DNA from: Lactuca virosa
Taxonomy: Eukaryota; Streptophyta; Magnoliopsida; Asterales; Asteraceae
Direction: 5' to 3'
DNA: 64,000 nt
Assembly (NCBI GenBank): GCA_928212115.1
Contig: CAKMRJ010005634.1
Location: forward strand, 178,664,068-178,728,067
This document shows, piece after piece, positions 10,095 through 20,970 of this stretch (the first letter of the stretch is position 1; the number at the start of each line of letters is the position of its first letter). The notes beneath the pieces were generated by a model. That model saw nothing but the letters and a program-made list of their open reading frames with translations. It had not been told where the DNA came from and did no database searches. A program made the position numbers and the translations under genes.

Positions 10095-10104
10095 GATAAA
10101 TAAG
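10095..10104 (+). promoter_or_regulatory. TATA-like box of the A2 LTR
   Basis: GATAAATAAG directly after the palindrome cluster and 205 nt before the splice-donor-like site. A plausible RNA polymerase II core promoter; the start site was not determined. Confidence 0.5.
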
Positions 10105-10306
10105 ATGCGAGGGTTCCGACTTCTCTTGCAGAATTTCACTATCTCTCCCCCATTTTTCCACTTCCGAGTCTTTCGAAGATACCCCGACGCCCCGGTTCTG
10201 TATCCAAGATCCGACGAAGGTCCGAAGCCCCGAGATTCCCGAGAAAAATCCCGATCGAAGTGCTGCCCGAGAAAAATCATGTTTTCTTCACATCACCACA
10301 CTTTCC

Positions 10307-10314
10307 AGGTGAGT
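10307..10314 (+). promoter_or_regulatory. Splice-donor-like site in the A2 LTR
   Basis: CAG|GTGAGT (junction after 10308), a textbook 5' splice site. A run of 16 G at 10352-10367 follows in the putative intron. A1 keeps donor and G-run at the same spacing. Confidence 0.55.
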
Positions 10315-10816
10315 TCATACCCCTATATTTTCACGATTTTTTCATGTTTTAGGGGGGGGGGGGGGGGAATACAAGTAAAACACAAGAAAAACTTATGTTA
10401 AAATACGAACCGTTACATATGGTTTCAAATACTTTACCTACATTTTGTTTATAAATGTTAAACAATATTACTACCAACGTTACACTTTACATGCAAAGTT
10501 GGTATTACACCGAGTTTTTATCACCAAATGGAACACACTTTCAAAAAACTATAATGGGTATAGTTTACAAGTTATTCATGACAATTTTACATAAACACTA
10601 TAGAAAGGAAATACTTACATTTACAAGAAAGATGGACTTTTCATTCCGTAAATCTATTGATACTAAATTTTGTGAGACATCTGGCTTCACTGTACTCTCA
10701 AGTACGCATTTCAAGTCCTGTATTATAAACCATAATCTCTTGTAGGGAGACCGTGATACTTGTGTATAGATCTATATGGGATTGACAATCCCACACCTAA
10801 ACTGTTAGCTACAGTT

Positions 10817-10830
10817 AGACCGGCAGGTCT
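10817..10830 (+). other. Conserved LTR hairpin AGACC/GGTCT (A2)
   Basis: The counterpart of 760-773 in A1, with loop GGCA. The surrounding 120 bp (about 10740-10865) are conserved between the two LTRs beyond the neighbouring sequence. Confidence 0.45.
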
Positions 10831-11408
10831 GGGGTGACAAACGTCATAACACTGCAACGCCTGAAGAACGTTGTTATAGGCAGTCTGGGTCAATAGCGTG
10901 GTTATAAAACTCACATGGAGTATCAAAATATTTTTGATTTAGGAGACTCTTAAATGCATTCAGTAATTACATTATATATGTATAAATCCACTTTCACCAT
11001 TTTAGTATGAAAGATACTTATGCATTCCAGTCTTCGGATTTTCTAGAAACACGCTCAATTATTTATTTTTTACCGAAAGACATACAATTTTAGTACAAAA
11101 ACGCTTATGAACTCACCAACTTAATTGTTGACACTTTTCAAAACCACTTGTATTTCTCAGGGAATCAGTAATACAGGTAAAACATCAGCTTTTGGAGAAG
11201 GGACGCTAAGGCGTCAGTTTTCAAAACTTATTAAATCATCATATTGTAATATTCTTTTGAAACATGTATCACATTTAACAATGTAACTTTCAAATTATAT
11301 TATGATGGTTGTGTTTACTTTCTTTACAAATATTCAACTGTTATGATACTACGTGAAGTCATCCACCCCCAAATGTTTCCGCCATTCTGGTTTGGGGGTG
11401 TGACAGAT

Positions 11409-11420
11409 TGGTATCAGAGC
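11409..11420 (+). promoter_or_regulatory. Primer-binding site of A2
   Basis: TGGTATCAGAGC, a perfect 12-nt complement to the plant initiator tRNA-Met 3' end, 3 nt after the LTR. Confidence 0.95.
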
Positions 11421-11673
11421 GTTGTTTATAGTGAACTAAGTATATCGAACCACATAAGATATACAAACTATAAATGCAAAAGGGACTAAAATCCTCTGAC
11501 AAAACGTTTTCACAAACTATACTTTTAATAAATTAAAATGATATATATATTTTTTTATAAAAGTATAAGTACATGCATGCATCGGTCTAGTATCATAGTC
11601 AAAACCATACAAAAGTACTAAGACAAGTTGGGACGCTGCGATTAGGCCTCGGGGTATGTAATCAGATCGAGAA

Positions 11674-11700
11674 TGAATATAGCCTGATCAACTATATTTA
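11674..11700 (+). other. Dimerisation-site-like hairpin in the A2 leader
   Basis: A 9-bp stem (TGAATATAG with CTATATTTA, one G-U pair) closes the loop CCTGATCAA. The loop is two bases, the palindrome TGATCA, then one base, the same geometry as the HIV-1 dimer initiation loop. It is 254 nt after the PBS. Confidence 0.6.
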
Positions 11701-11970
11701 TCCTAGATGTGACCAACGTATGTCGAGGAATAGTCATAGTGAGCAACACGTCAAAAATTTACCAAAGAAAATACTAGAAGCAAACTTACAAATTTGAAAT
11801 ACTATAGGAGTATTTTATAGAACTATAAGAACTGTAATAATCGTGCGAACCTCGATATTTAATTAAAATTAGGAATCGTCAAATAAATACAATTATGCTT
11901 ACCAAAAATTATCTTTTTACCTCCCAAGTTTTATATATAATCCTCTTACCTCTATTCTCGATCAGACGAA

Positions 11971-12660
11971 ATGGCAGGATTTCACATTCCCGGGGATCCC
12001 TACTACCCTAACCAGGGTAATGGAGGCTGGATTGAGGAGGACCCAGAAGAAGATCCCGAAGAGATTCCTGAGGAAGAACCAGAAAAGGATTCCGAAGAGG
12101 ATCCCGAGGAATACCTAGACGAGGATTCAGAAGAGGAAGGAGATGGTGGGAGCACTGACTCGGAACCGGACATCGACAATCCTCCCTAAGGAGCATCAAA
12201 TCCCTGAAGGAACTTTCAGGGCCCGACGCCCCGCTGGGCTGTGGACCTAAACAGATGGAGCAAGGAACAAGGACAACGCGCGCCTTACGACATGGGACAA
12301 GGCTTTTATAACATCGGCAATGGGGGTTCGGCTGACAGGGCACTCCCTGTCATGGTTCGTCGCATCGCCAACCAAGGCGAGCAAGCAAGAGTGAATGCCA
12401 GCCAACTCTTGGACATTGGGGCCACCACTGCTGTCACTGCGGTACGCCTTCGTCGTCTGGACGAAGAACATGAGTGAACGATAAAGCACACCTTTTCCCT
12501 TCAGAAGGATATTACTGCTACTAGAGCAGAAGTGAGGGAGTTCCGTAAAAGCCAAGCCGCAATGGAGAGGCGCATCATCGAGGCTGAACGTCAAGTAGCC
12601 CGAGCTCAAACTTCCACAACCACATACCATGGTCCGCAGCGTACCACCCGTTCGGAGTAG
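11971..12660 (+). pseudogene. Extra ORF in the A2 leader upstream of gag (unknown function)
   Basis: One reading frame of about 230 codons from ATG 11971 to TAG 12658-12660, broken by TAA 12187-12189, TGA near 12208 and TGA 12475-12477. The N-terminal 70 residues are strongly acidic, with repeated EDPEE/EEPEK units. The middle is Arg/Gln/Ala-rich. The C-terminal 60 residues (ATRAEVREFRKSQ, MERRIIEAERQVA) look like an amphipathic coiled coil. I do not recognise a family. A1 has no room for it: its leader is 566 nt against 1654 nt here. If the leader is spliced (10308 to 13055), this ORF lies wholly in the intron and would be translated only from unspliced RNA. It may be a captured host fragment or a genuine accessory ORF. 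Confidence 0.6.
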
Positions 12661-13035
12661 AACGCGTACTACTTGCACTAATGTTATAGATTAGACTTGT
12701 CAAGTGAGCGTTGGTGCTACTCTTTACTTTATGAATTTAAACCCGACGGATTGTGAGTACACAGTTCGGGGGTCGGAATGCTGTCAAATTTTCCCACTTT
12801 CATTGATGTACCCTAGACCTATGTAAGGTCAAATTTTCCTGATCATTGTATCTAATATTAATATCAATGAGATTGACACGCATTTATTATTTCTTTGAGT
12901 ATTCCATTTTACTAAGGAAATCATACACTTATTATTGGAAGTTTCCATTAACTTACAAAATTCGGTAATGTTCGAAACGCAAAACATATAATACTAAGAC
13001 TTTCCATAATCATTTCTAAAGACTTATCAAGATTT

Positions 13036-13055
13036 CGTCTTTTAACTTATGGCAG
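13036..13055 (+). promoter_or_regulatory. Splice-acceptor-like site before A2 gag
   Basis: A T-rich run ends in TATGGCAG; the junction after 13055 is 4 nt before the gag ATG. It includes an ATG at 13049 that is out of frame with gag and would be removed by splicing. The motif is conserved with A1. Confidence 0.5.
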
Positions 13056-13059
13056 AATC

Positions 13060-14469
13060 ATGCCGCCAAGAAGGAATCCTCGACGCTTCAATACTACAGG
13101 AGCACCAACACCACCTCCACCACCACCACCATCGATGGATGCTGCTACCTTTCAGGCTGCTGTAACAGCTTTCGTAACCGCAGCAATGGCACAAATGAGT
13201 AACAACGGATCAGGAGGGGGAATAAATCGCTCTACTAATGGCCAAAACGAGGGTCGTTCCGGGGAATGTACTTACAAGGACTTCACCAACAGCAAACCCA
13301 TACCCTTTAATGGGACTGGGGGAGTAATGGCTCTATCCCAATGGATAGAGAAAACGGAAGCCGTATTCGAGATCTGCTCATGCCCCGAAGGGAGCAAAGT
13401 AAAATTTACTGCCTGTACTGTCTCCGAACGAGCCCTAACGTGGTGGAATGGCCACGTCAAGTTACTAGCTCTGGTGGTGGCAAACTCCATGGGTTGGGAG
13501 AACCTGAACCAAATGCTACTGCAAGAGTACTGCCCAAAGGGCGAGATTCAGAAGCTTGAACAGGAGCTTTGGGGCCTTACTATGGTATGCTCGGACATCA
13601 CAGCCTATACGAATAGGTTCAGTGACTTGACAATACTTTGCCCAGGGTTGATGGCCCTAGAAAGCAAGAAGGTGGAAAGGTATATCTGGGGGCTGTCGCC
13701 CCAGCTTCGAGGAAGTGTGCTAGCTTCCAAACCCACGACGTTCGATAGTGCCAAACAACTGCCACAGTCCCTCGTTGATCATGGAGTCTGCCAAGATGTC
13801 ATGACCGTCGTCCCAGAAACAACCAGAGGAAGCAACAACAATAACAGCAATGCCAACAACAACAACAACAAGAAGTTTTGGAACAAGAGGAAAGGTCAAT
13901 CTTCGCAAGAACCTTCAAAGAAACAACAGATAGTGGCGGTCCATGCCGCTACTGCCCCCACTGTTGTCCCTGTTACCCCTACGCCAGCAAAACAATATGC
14001 TGGGAACCTACCAAAGTGCAACAAATGCAATTACCATCGCAACGGAAATTGTTGGGAGATGCACTGTAAAAACTGCGACAGGAAAGGGCACACTGCCCGT
14101 TTCTGTAAGGCACCGGCGCGACCAATCACCCAAGTTCCTGGTGCCGGAGTGAGTCAGGCATGTTATGGGTGTGGGGAAACTGGGCACTACAAGAGGGATT
14201 GCCCTAAGGCAAATAATGCTGGCGGCATAGGAAGAGTGCTGGCAATAGGGCAGAACAAAGCAATAGCCGATCCCACAGTGGTTACGGGTACGTTTCTCCT
14301 CAATAACATTTATGCATGCATACTCTTTGACTGTGGTGCGGAGAGAAGTTTCGTGAGCCATAAGTTCAAACACTTACTTAATCAAAAACCTCACGCACTC
14401 AATAAGATATTTACAGTAGAAATGGAAAACGGTAAAACAGAAATGAACACTGTTTCCAAATCGATCTAA
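13060..14469 (+). pseudogene. gag: gag plus start of protease, A2 copy
   Basis: 469 codons open. The start is the ATG of MPPRRNPRRF, the first ATG after the acceptor-like site. Order: a short basic/proline-rich N-terminus, the gag capsid domain (about residues 80-250), an Asn-rich linker, zinc knuckles CNKC, CKNCDRKGHTARFC and CYGCGETGHYKRDC (about residues 330-390), then the protease N-terminus. The protease active site reads LFDCGAERSF: the conserved Ser/Thr after the catalytic Asp is Cys, which would probably impair it. The frame ends at TAA 14467-14469 inside a short duplication, separating it from RT. Gag forms the particle; its knuckles bind element RNA. Confidence 0.9.
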
Positions 14470-14514
14470 GCTGCACACTAGCTCTAAATGAACACTTTTT
14501 CCAAATCGATCTAA
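14443..14514 (+). repeat. Short imperfect duplication at the protease/RT junction
   Basis: TGAACACTNTTTCCAAATCG occurs at 14443 and again at 14489. The first copy replaces the sequence expected from A1 and creates the TAA at 14467 and a frame change between gag-protease and RT. In A1 the two parts were originally in one frame. Confidence 0.7.
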
Positions 14515-15640
14515 TGCCAATCACTATAAGAAGCTTTGACGTCATCATCGGTATGGATTGGTTAAGCCTTCACCATGTCGATATACTATGTCACAAAAGG
14601 GCCGTTCGCCTTAATCTGCCAAGTGGCGAAACTCTTGTCATTTATGGTGACAAACCCGGTACCAATTTACAAATCATCTCTTGCGTCAAAGCCCGAAAAT
14701 ATATGCGCAAGGAATATCATGCCTTCCTAGCCCACGTAGTAGATAAGAAACAAGAAACGAAAGACAATAAAGACATTCCGGAAGTCTGCAACTTCCCCGA
14801 CATTTTCCCTGAAGATCTTCCAGGAGTTCCACCAGAACGTCAAGTCGAGTTCAGAATCGACTTGATTCCCGGGGCTACCCTAGTAGCAAAATCGCCGTAC
14901 CGTCTAGCACTGGCAGAAATGCAGGAATTATCCAGCCAGCTGAACGAACTTCTCAACAAAGGATTCATCATGCCAAGCTTCTCACCTTGGGGAGCACCGG
15001 TTCTGTTCGTAAAGAAGAAGGATGGATCCTTTCGCATGTGCATCGATTACCGGGAACTGAACAAACTCACGATCAAGAACCGATATCCCTTACCGCGCAT
15101 AGATGATCTGTTCGACCAACTACAAGGAGAGAGCTACTTCTCAAAGATCGATTTAAGATCTGGGTATCACCAACTGCGAGTCATGGAAGGAGACGTTCCC
15201 AAAATGACATTCCAAACTCGCTATGGTCACTACGAGTTTGTAGTGATGCCCTTCGGATTGACAAACGCACCGGCGGTGTTCATGGACTTGATGAACCGAG
15301 TATGTTGTCCTTTCCTGGACAAATTTGTGATCGTGTTCATAGACGATATACTCGTCTATTCAAGGAGAAAAGAGGAACATAGCCAACACCTCCGACAGGT
15401 CTTGGAAACATTACGGACAGAGAAGCTATACGCAAAATTCTCAAAGTGCGAATTTTGGATTCGGAGGATAGATTTCCTAGGTCACGTAGTCAGCAAGGAA
15501 GGGATACACGTGGACCCTTCCAAAATCAAGGCAATCGAGAACTGGTCAACTCCAAGGAATCCAACGGAGATCCGACAATTCTTGGGCCTTGCTGGGTATT
15601 ACCGAAGGTTCATATAAAACTTCTCGAAGATTGCTAAGCC
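14514..15640 (+). pseudogene. Protease C-terminus and reverse transcriptase, A2 copy
   Basis: 368 codons are open before TAA at 15615-15617 (GAA expected). Order: the protease C-terminal signature IIGMDWLSLHH (residues 10-20), the linker NLPSGETLVIYGD, DLPGVPPERQVEF, then RT with SPWGAPVLF, MCIDYRELNKL, FSKIDLRSGYHQ (first catalytic Asp), FGLTNAP, and FIDDILVYS (catalytic Asp pair), ending in the thumb FLGLAGYYRRF. All RT catalytic residues are present. The enzyme copies element RNA to cDNA in cytoplasmic particles. Confidence 0.92.
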
Positions 15641-16130
15641 ACTTACCACCTTGACTCAGAAAGGTGTAACCTTCAGCTGGGGAGAAAAACAAGACATTGC
15701 GTTCCAAACACTGAAGCGAGCCCTATGCATCACACCTATATTTTCTTTGCCAGAATGAACAAAAGACTTTGTGGTCTACTGTGATGCATCAAACCAGGGC
15801 ATTGGATGTGTTCTAATGCAACGAGGAAAAGTCATCGCATACGCCTCGAGACAACTCAAGACGCACGAGGTCAACTACACTACGCACGATCTCGAATTGG
15901 GAGCAGTCGTTTTCGCCCTAAAGATCTGGAGAAACTATCTCTACGGCACGAAATGTACAATCTTCACCGATCATAAGAGCCTTCAGCACATCCTCAATCA
16001 AAAGGAACTTAACATGAGGCAAAGACGATGGGTAGAAGTACTAAGCGATTACGAATGGGAAATTCGTTATCATCCCGGAAAAGCTAATGTAGTAGCTGAT
16101 GCCCTCAACCGAAAGGAATACTCGGGCTGC
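15641..16130 (+). pseudogene. RNase H domain, A2 copy
   Basis: The same frame as RT. The connection contains TGA at 15756-15758 (GGA expected in LPEG). The domain then runs with YCDASNQG (first Asp), ASRQL, HDLELGAVVFAL (Glu) and IFTDHKSL (second Asp), ending near NVVADALNRKEYSG. The catalytic acids are intact. Confidence 0.92.
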
Positions 16131-17681
16131 CGAGTGAAATCCTTAACCATGACGATCCATTCAAACCTGTCCACACAAATCAAGGAAGCTCAATTAGAAG
16201 CCTTGAAATTCGAAAATGTGGCGGGTGAAGCCTTAAGAGGAATGGATAAGAATCTTGAAGTCAAGGATGACGGAGTTCGCTATTTCATGAATCGGATCTG
16301 GACGCCGAAATTTGGCGGATTCAGAGACGTTGTCATGAATGAGGCCCATAAGACTCGATACTCCGTACATCCCGGTTCAGACAAGATGTATCTGGATCTC
16401 AAGAAACTGTATTGGTGGCCAAACATGAAAGCCGAAATCGCTACCTATGTAGGCAAATGTTTGACCTGCACCAAAGTCAAGATAGAGTACCAAAAGCCCT
16501 CGGGATTGTTGCAACAACCGGAAATACCCGAGTGGAAGTGGGAGCGAATAACCATGGATTTCATAACCAAGTTACCCAAGACAGCGAGTGGACTTGAAAC
16601 TATCTGGGTGATCGTCGACATGTTAACCAAATCCACACACTTCCTACCAATAAAAGAAACAGACAAGTTGGAGAAACTAACTAGAACATACATCAGGGAG
16701 ATTGTACGACTGCATGGTGTACCAATATCCAATATCTCGGACCGAGATAGTACATTCACCTCGAGATTCCGGCAGTCACTACAAAAATCTTTAGGAACGA
16801 GACTAGACATGAGTACCGCCTACCACCCACAAATAGACGGTCAGAGTGAGAGAACCATTCAAACCTTAGAAGACATGCTAAGATCTTGTGTGATAGATTT
16901 TGGTAAGGCTTGGGAAACCCATTTACCACTGGTCAAATTCTCGTACAACAATAGCTACCAAACTAGCATCAAGGTTGCCCCATTCGAAGCCCTCTATGGC
17001 CGCAAGTGAAGGTCACCTCTATGCTGGGCTGAAGTGGGTGACACGCAACTAGCTAGAGGTCAAGTACCTGACAACACTCTCACTGGCCCGAAAATCATAA
17101 GGGAAACTACCGAGAAGATTGTCCAAATCCGAGAACGACTAAAGGCTTCAAGAGACAGACAAAAGAGTTATGCGGATAAAAGACTGAAACCCTTGAAATT
17201 CTAGGTTGGGGACCGTGTGCTATTGAAAGGATCACCCTGGAAGGGATTAATACGTTTCGGAAAGCGTGGGAAACTAAACCCTAGGTATGTCGGACCATTC
17301 GAGATCCTTGCCAGTATCGACCCGGTGGCATACAAACTTCGATTACCACAGGAACTCAATAACGTACACCCTACCTTTCACGTGTCAAACCTAAAGAAGT
17401 GCTTGTCCGATGAGACCCTCGTCATACCTCTAGACGCAATTGAAATCAACGAGAGTCTCCACTTCGTAGAAGAGCCTGTAGAAATCATGAATCGAGAAAT
17501 TAAAAGAACTAAACAAAGTTGCATACCCATTGTGAAGTTCCGTTGGAATGCCAAGCGAGGACCAGAATACACCTGGGAGCGCGAGGATCAGATAAAAAAA
17601 AGTACCCGCATTTTTTTCCTAGTCCATGAATCCTATCTTAGATTAAATTTTGGGACGAAATTCCCTCTAACGGGGGGATGA
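16131..17681 (+). pseudogene. Integrase with GPY/F and C-terminal domain, A2 copy
   Basis: In frame with RNase H. The HHCC zinc domain (HKTRYSVHPG, CLTCTKVK) is complete. The DDE core has Asp in VIVDMLTKS, Asp in SDRDSTFTSRF and Glu in SERTIQTLEDM. Two nonsense codons, TGA 17007-17009 (CGA expected) and TAG 17202-17204 (CAG expected), are both C-to-T type. Then come the GPY/F region (RGKLNPRYVGPF), HPTFHVSNLKKC and a chromodomain-like tail (KFRWNAKRG, YTWERED). An A-run near 17594 shifts the last 20 codons so the frame reads through the polypurine tract. Confidence 0.92.
17668..17681 (+). promoter_or_regulatory. Polypurine tract of A2
   Basis: TAACGGGGGGATGA directly before TGTGACAACCCG, the 3' LTR start. 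Confidence 0.85.
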
Positions 17682-17720
17682 TGTGACAACCCGATATTTC
17701 AAGGCAATGTAATGATCTAA
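17682..17720 (+). repeat. Remnant of the A2 3' LTR
   Basis: It starts TGTGACAACCCGATATTTC after the polypurine tract. Beyond about 17720 no similarity to the 5' LTR is visible; the right edge is uncertain. Confidence 0.5.
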
Positions 17721-18859
17721 AGTCTAGTATTGTAATCTCTTTTCAATACAAGCAGACTACTATATTAATTTTTATGATTTTCTAGCTGGTTTTGAATCTC
17801 CAAATCGGTCCGCGTAGACCTCCCTGCCACGACGGATAAACTTCAGGACCCAAGACGAGGAAGCATATGAAACATCATTCACACCCTCATCTTCGAGTGT
17901 ATCACACACCTTACCGCGACGACGACCGTGACGATGACACGATCGTGTAAATTATAATGTGAAAGAGTTGCAAGAAAAGATGGCCCAAATGGATGAGCAA
18001 GTTGAGCGGTTTCCCCTGAAGAAAGTTAGCCAGATGTGTATGCAAATTTACTCGGTAACACGTTTCGCATGTCGCAACTGTTAGGGAAAGCGTATGTACA
18101 TGAAATAATATAAATGTTTCTTTTCTTTTCATTTATTTTTAATAATTAACTATAACAATAATAGTATGAGATCTCTAATATAAGAATTGTTCTTTCACAA
18201 ATAACTAAAATTGACAAATCAATTTCTAAATATCTTAGCATACTAGGAGTATATCCCCCCCCTCAAGTTCCATACACCAGATGATGAGGGGGAAGGTTTT
18301 ATTAAACCTTCTGATGTGAAGCCTGTACGCCCTAGAAGAAAATTGGGATCGTCCTAATATTTGAAATCTCATTTCGACCATGTACTAAGACACTATTTTT
18401 TTCATCTATATCTCAACCTCATACAATATGATTAATGAATTTTGCAATGAAATATAACCTGATACAACACCACACCCAGAGTGGTCACACTAGGAACAAA
18501 GCATGCCAACCCACATACGACACCACACACGCCGTCCATGCTTGGCCACCACATTCCTTTTGCTTGAGGCATACATGTGTTAACGAAAACATGTACTCAC
18601 ACATATACAAAGTCGTGCAAGTAATATAGTTGTAAAACCAAATATCGTACCCATAGAAACTATCTATCTGAAAGGAAGATAAATCAGGTAATTTCTGGTA
18701 AAAATGAATTGGTTTTATTAAACTAATGAAACTGAAGGTTCTAAATAATGTTAGGTAGTGATTTGTGGCAATGTCAAGCCTCAAGTTTTTACGAGTCGTG
18801 GCGAGTTAGGTCTTTTGTAAGGCATGATTTAAGACAACAATTTTGTATATAATTAATAT

Positions 18860-18917
<58 letters not shown>

Positions 18918-19432
18918 TATAATGCCTACATAAATTACAAGTAGGAGATGCACACAAATGTTAGTTTTATTATTTTGTATTATTTTACTCAGGATTTTCA
19001 TGATGTCTTTCAATGATTTTTTGTTACTAATTGTAGCAGTTTATTATATGTTATAAATTTTAGCAGTTTAATATAATTTTTTGTGGTGGGTATTTAATAA
19101 TGCCACTCTGGTAAGGTAACCATCTCTTTACTCCCTTTTTTCTCTCTCTCTCTCTCTAGAAGGTTTTAATGCCTTATCTGAAACCCAGAGATCTTTACTG
19201 GTCTGTAGAAACTTTATACAATGCTAACTTTATATTTTTGCGCATTTTGTGCAAATTTTATATAGATCCAGCTTCTAAATTTTTCACATTTAACCTTTTT
19301 TTTTCAAATACAACATTGGTTAGCTGTTTATCATGTGATGAATAGAACCATGACTAAAGAAGTCGGATGGATGGAGATAAGGAGACGACGATGTCGACCG
19401 GTGGAGAATGCAAAAGAAGAGGTTATTACCTT
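17721..19432. other. Spacer with no recognised gene
   Basis: AT-rich sequence. A short coding-like stretch near 17955-18080 (KELQEKMAQMDEQVE) recalls the coiled-coil tail of plant transposases, but it is too short and isolated to call. (AT)n lies at 18861-18915 and a TC tract at 19141-19158. The source of the rest is unknown. Confidence 0.5.
18861..18915. repeat. (AT)n microsatellite
   Basis: An uninterrupted AT dinucleotide run. Confidence 0.9.
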
Positions 19433-19999
19433 CGGATAGCGCTCCTTCATCTTGACTTCCGGTTCCCACGTCTATTCAGAAACCTTGCGATGTTGCCCTG
19501 CACTTTCACCAAATCAACAACCTTGTTTCTCAAGGTTTTCGTCTTCCGGTCGAGGATCGCCACCGCTCTCTAAATATAATTCAGGGGGTCATCCAGCTGA
19601 ATATCCTCCAAAGGAACCACTACGGAATCATCCACTAAACACTTTTGTGGCTGAGAAACATGGAACGTGCTATGCGTCTGACTGAGCTCATCTAGAAGAT
19701 CCAAATGATATGAAACCCGGCCCACCCTGGCCAAACCCTAAAGGGACCAATATAACTGGGGCCCAGCTTGCCCATCTTCCTAAATCGGATGACTCTTTTC
19801 CAAGGTGACACGTTTAGGAGAACCATATCCCCTACCTGGAGCTCTAAATCGTATCGGCGTCAGTCGTCATAGATCTTCTGCTGGCTATGAGCTATCTGGA
19901 GTTAACTCTGAACCTGCTGAATCAAATCAGTGGTCTTGAGTACCACTTCAGTACTCCCCATAACCCGCTGACCGACCTCTCCCCCACAGATCACCCATA
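19433..19999 (-). pseudogene. Integrase C-terminal remnant of element D or a relative
   Basis: Minus-strand translation gives GGEVGQRVMGS, then VGDMVLLNVSPWKRVIRF, GKLGPSYIGPFRV and VVVPLEDIQ, the same order as the E and C integrase tails (GPY/F and C-terminal modules), with stops and shifts. Homology stops abruptly at about 19433 (no polypurine tract or LTR follows) and at about 20000 (the DDE core is missing). Confidence 0.8.
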
Positions 20000-20965
20000 C
20001 CGAACCACTGCTAATTCAATTCCTCTTGTCTTCCAAACTAACTACCCAACTTTTGATTACCTGATGTTCCCATTGGAAAAACAGAATCACAGACCATTTG
20101 CTGCTGCAGGAAATTTTTCACTTAACGAAAAGGATTAGATATTCCTTCGACTAAAAGACTCATCATGATGTTAATGAATCCATGAATATAATGAAAAATA
20201 GACAATTTGGGAGTTAAACCTTCTTGTGATGAAAAAGGCATTGGTTCCTTAACTGCTGAACCGATACGCTTCTGCTGTAATTCTGAAATCCCATAACTTG
20301 CCCGACCCACACATAGGTGGAATCATTCCATCACACGATCTCAAGGTATTTTTCTACCACCAAAACTGAAAATATCCCTTTTTTGCTCTGAACCCTTCAA
20401 CTGATGCCATTGGCATATAGATTCTTTAATTCTTGTCTTGCTTAAATAAACACCTTGTACATATACACACGTGATTTCCAACGCAAGTTTCCACCAAAAG
20501 CCAACTCGGTACATAAATCGTAACCAAAGATCCAAGGATTTACACTAGCATTTCATCTAAAACTGGATATAAAGATTCCCAACCACCACTGAGACTGCTG
20601 GACTCACACATGGTCCAGCCACCAGGTTCCTGAGAGTCCAACTGATAAGGCTACCCTAGCCTATGCATCACCCTTTGCCACTCACTGACCACATAACCAT
20701 TCCTACTAAAACTATGATCCAATACCTTGACCCAAATGGTGTCTACCAGGTCCCACCTGCATTGCCATAATCACACGGGTCTCGCTCACGAGTCCCACCC
20801 AGTCTATACCCATGAAAGGGACACAGCCATGGGTCCCACCCCAACTGGAGCTACACAAGCCCAAACCCCGCCTCAGACCCCAATGGTCCTCCTTCTAAAA
20901 TGGACAAATGCTCTCCGACAATCCCGTTCGTCTTGCCCCAGGCACAAACTGATCCTCCTTTATAC
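20000..20965. other. Unassigned internal sequence left of element C
   Basis: No RT, RNase H or gag motifs were found on either strand. Before C inserted, this stretch was contiguous with 37973 onward. It may be the non-coding interior of the RT-less element D. Confidence 0.45.
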
Positions 20966-20970
20966 TCATG
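20966..20970. repeat. Target-site duplication of C, left copy
   Basis: TCATG, matched by 37968-37972 on the other side of C. Confidence 0.85.

Larger units (their letters stand above)
9312..11405 (+). repeat. 5' LTR of A2
   Basis: It ends GGGGGTGTGACA at 11405, just before the PBS. The left edge is placed where E integrase homology stops. The first third shares stretches with the B 3' LTR (for example GAAGAAGTTATGAC), showing a common LTR ancestry. It contains palindromes, a TATA-like box, a splice-donor-like site and a 16-G run at 10352-10367. Confidence 0.75.
9312..17720 (+). mobile_element. Ty3/gypsy element A2, nearly full length but inactive
   Basis: A plus-strand element cutting E at about 9311. 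It has a 5' LTR, perfect PBS, long leader with an extra ORF, gag-protease, RT, RNase H, integrase, polypurine tract and a short start of the 3' LTR. The 3' LTR is lost after about 17720, and the LTR start at the left is not a clean TGTGACA, so both ends look trimmed and no TSD can be named. Its pol is the best-preserved Ty3 pol in the window: a single frame with four in-frame stops. Confidence 0.88.

Noticed and set aside
12008..12678. Antisense frames opposite the A2 leader ORF
   Set aside because: Pro/Ser-rich shadows of the acidic repeat on the other strand.
17955..18080. Possible DNA-transposon transposase tail
   Set aside because: Too short, low complexity, no catalytic domain nearby.
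18485..18784. 99-codon minus-strand frame in the spacer
   Set aside because: AT-rich, no homology, no neighbouring gene signals.
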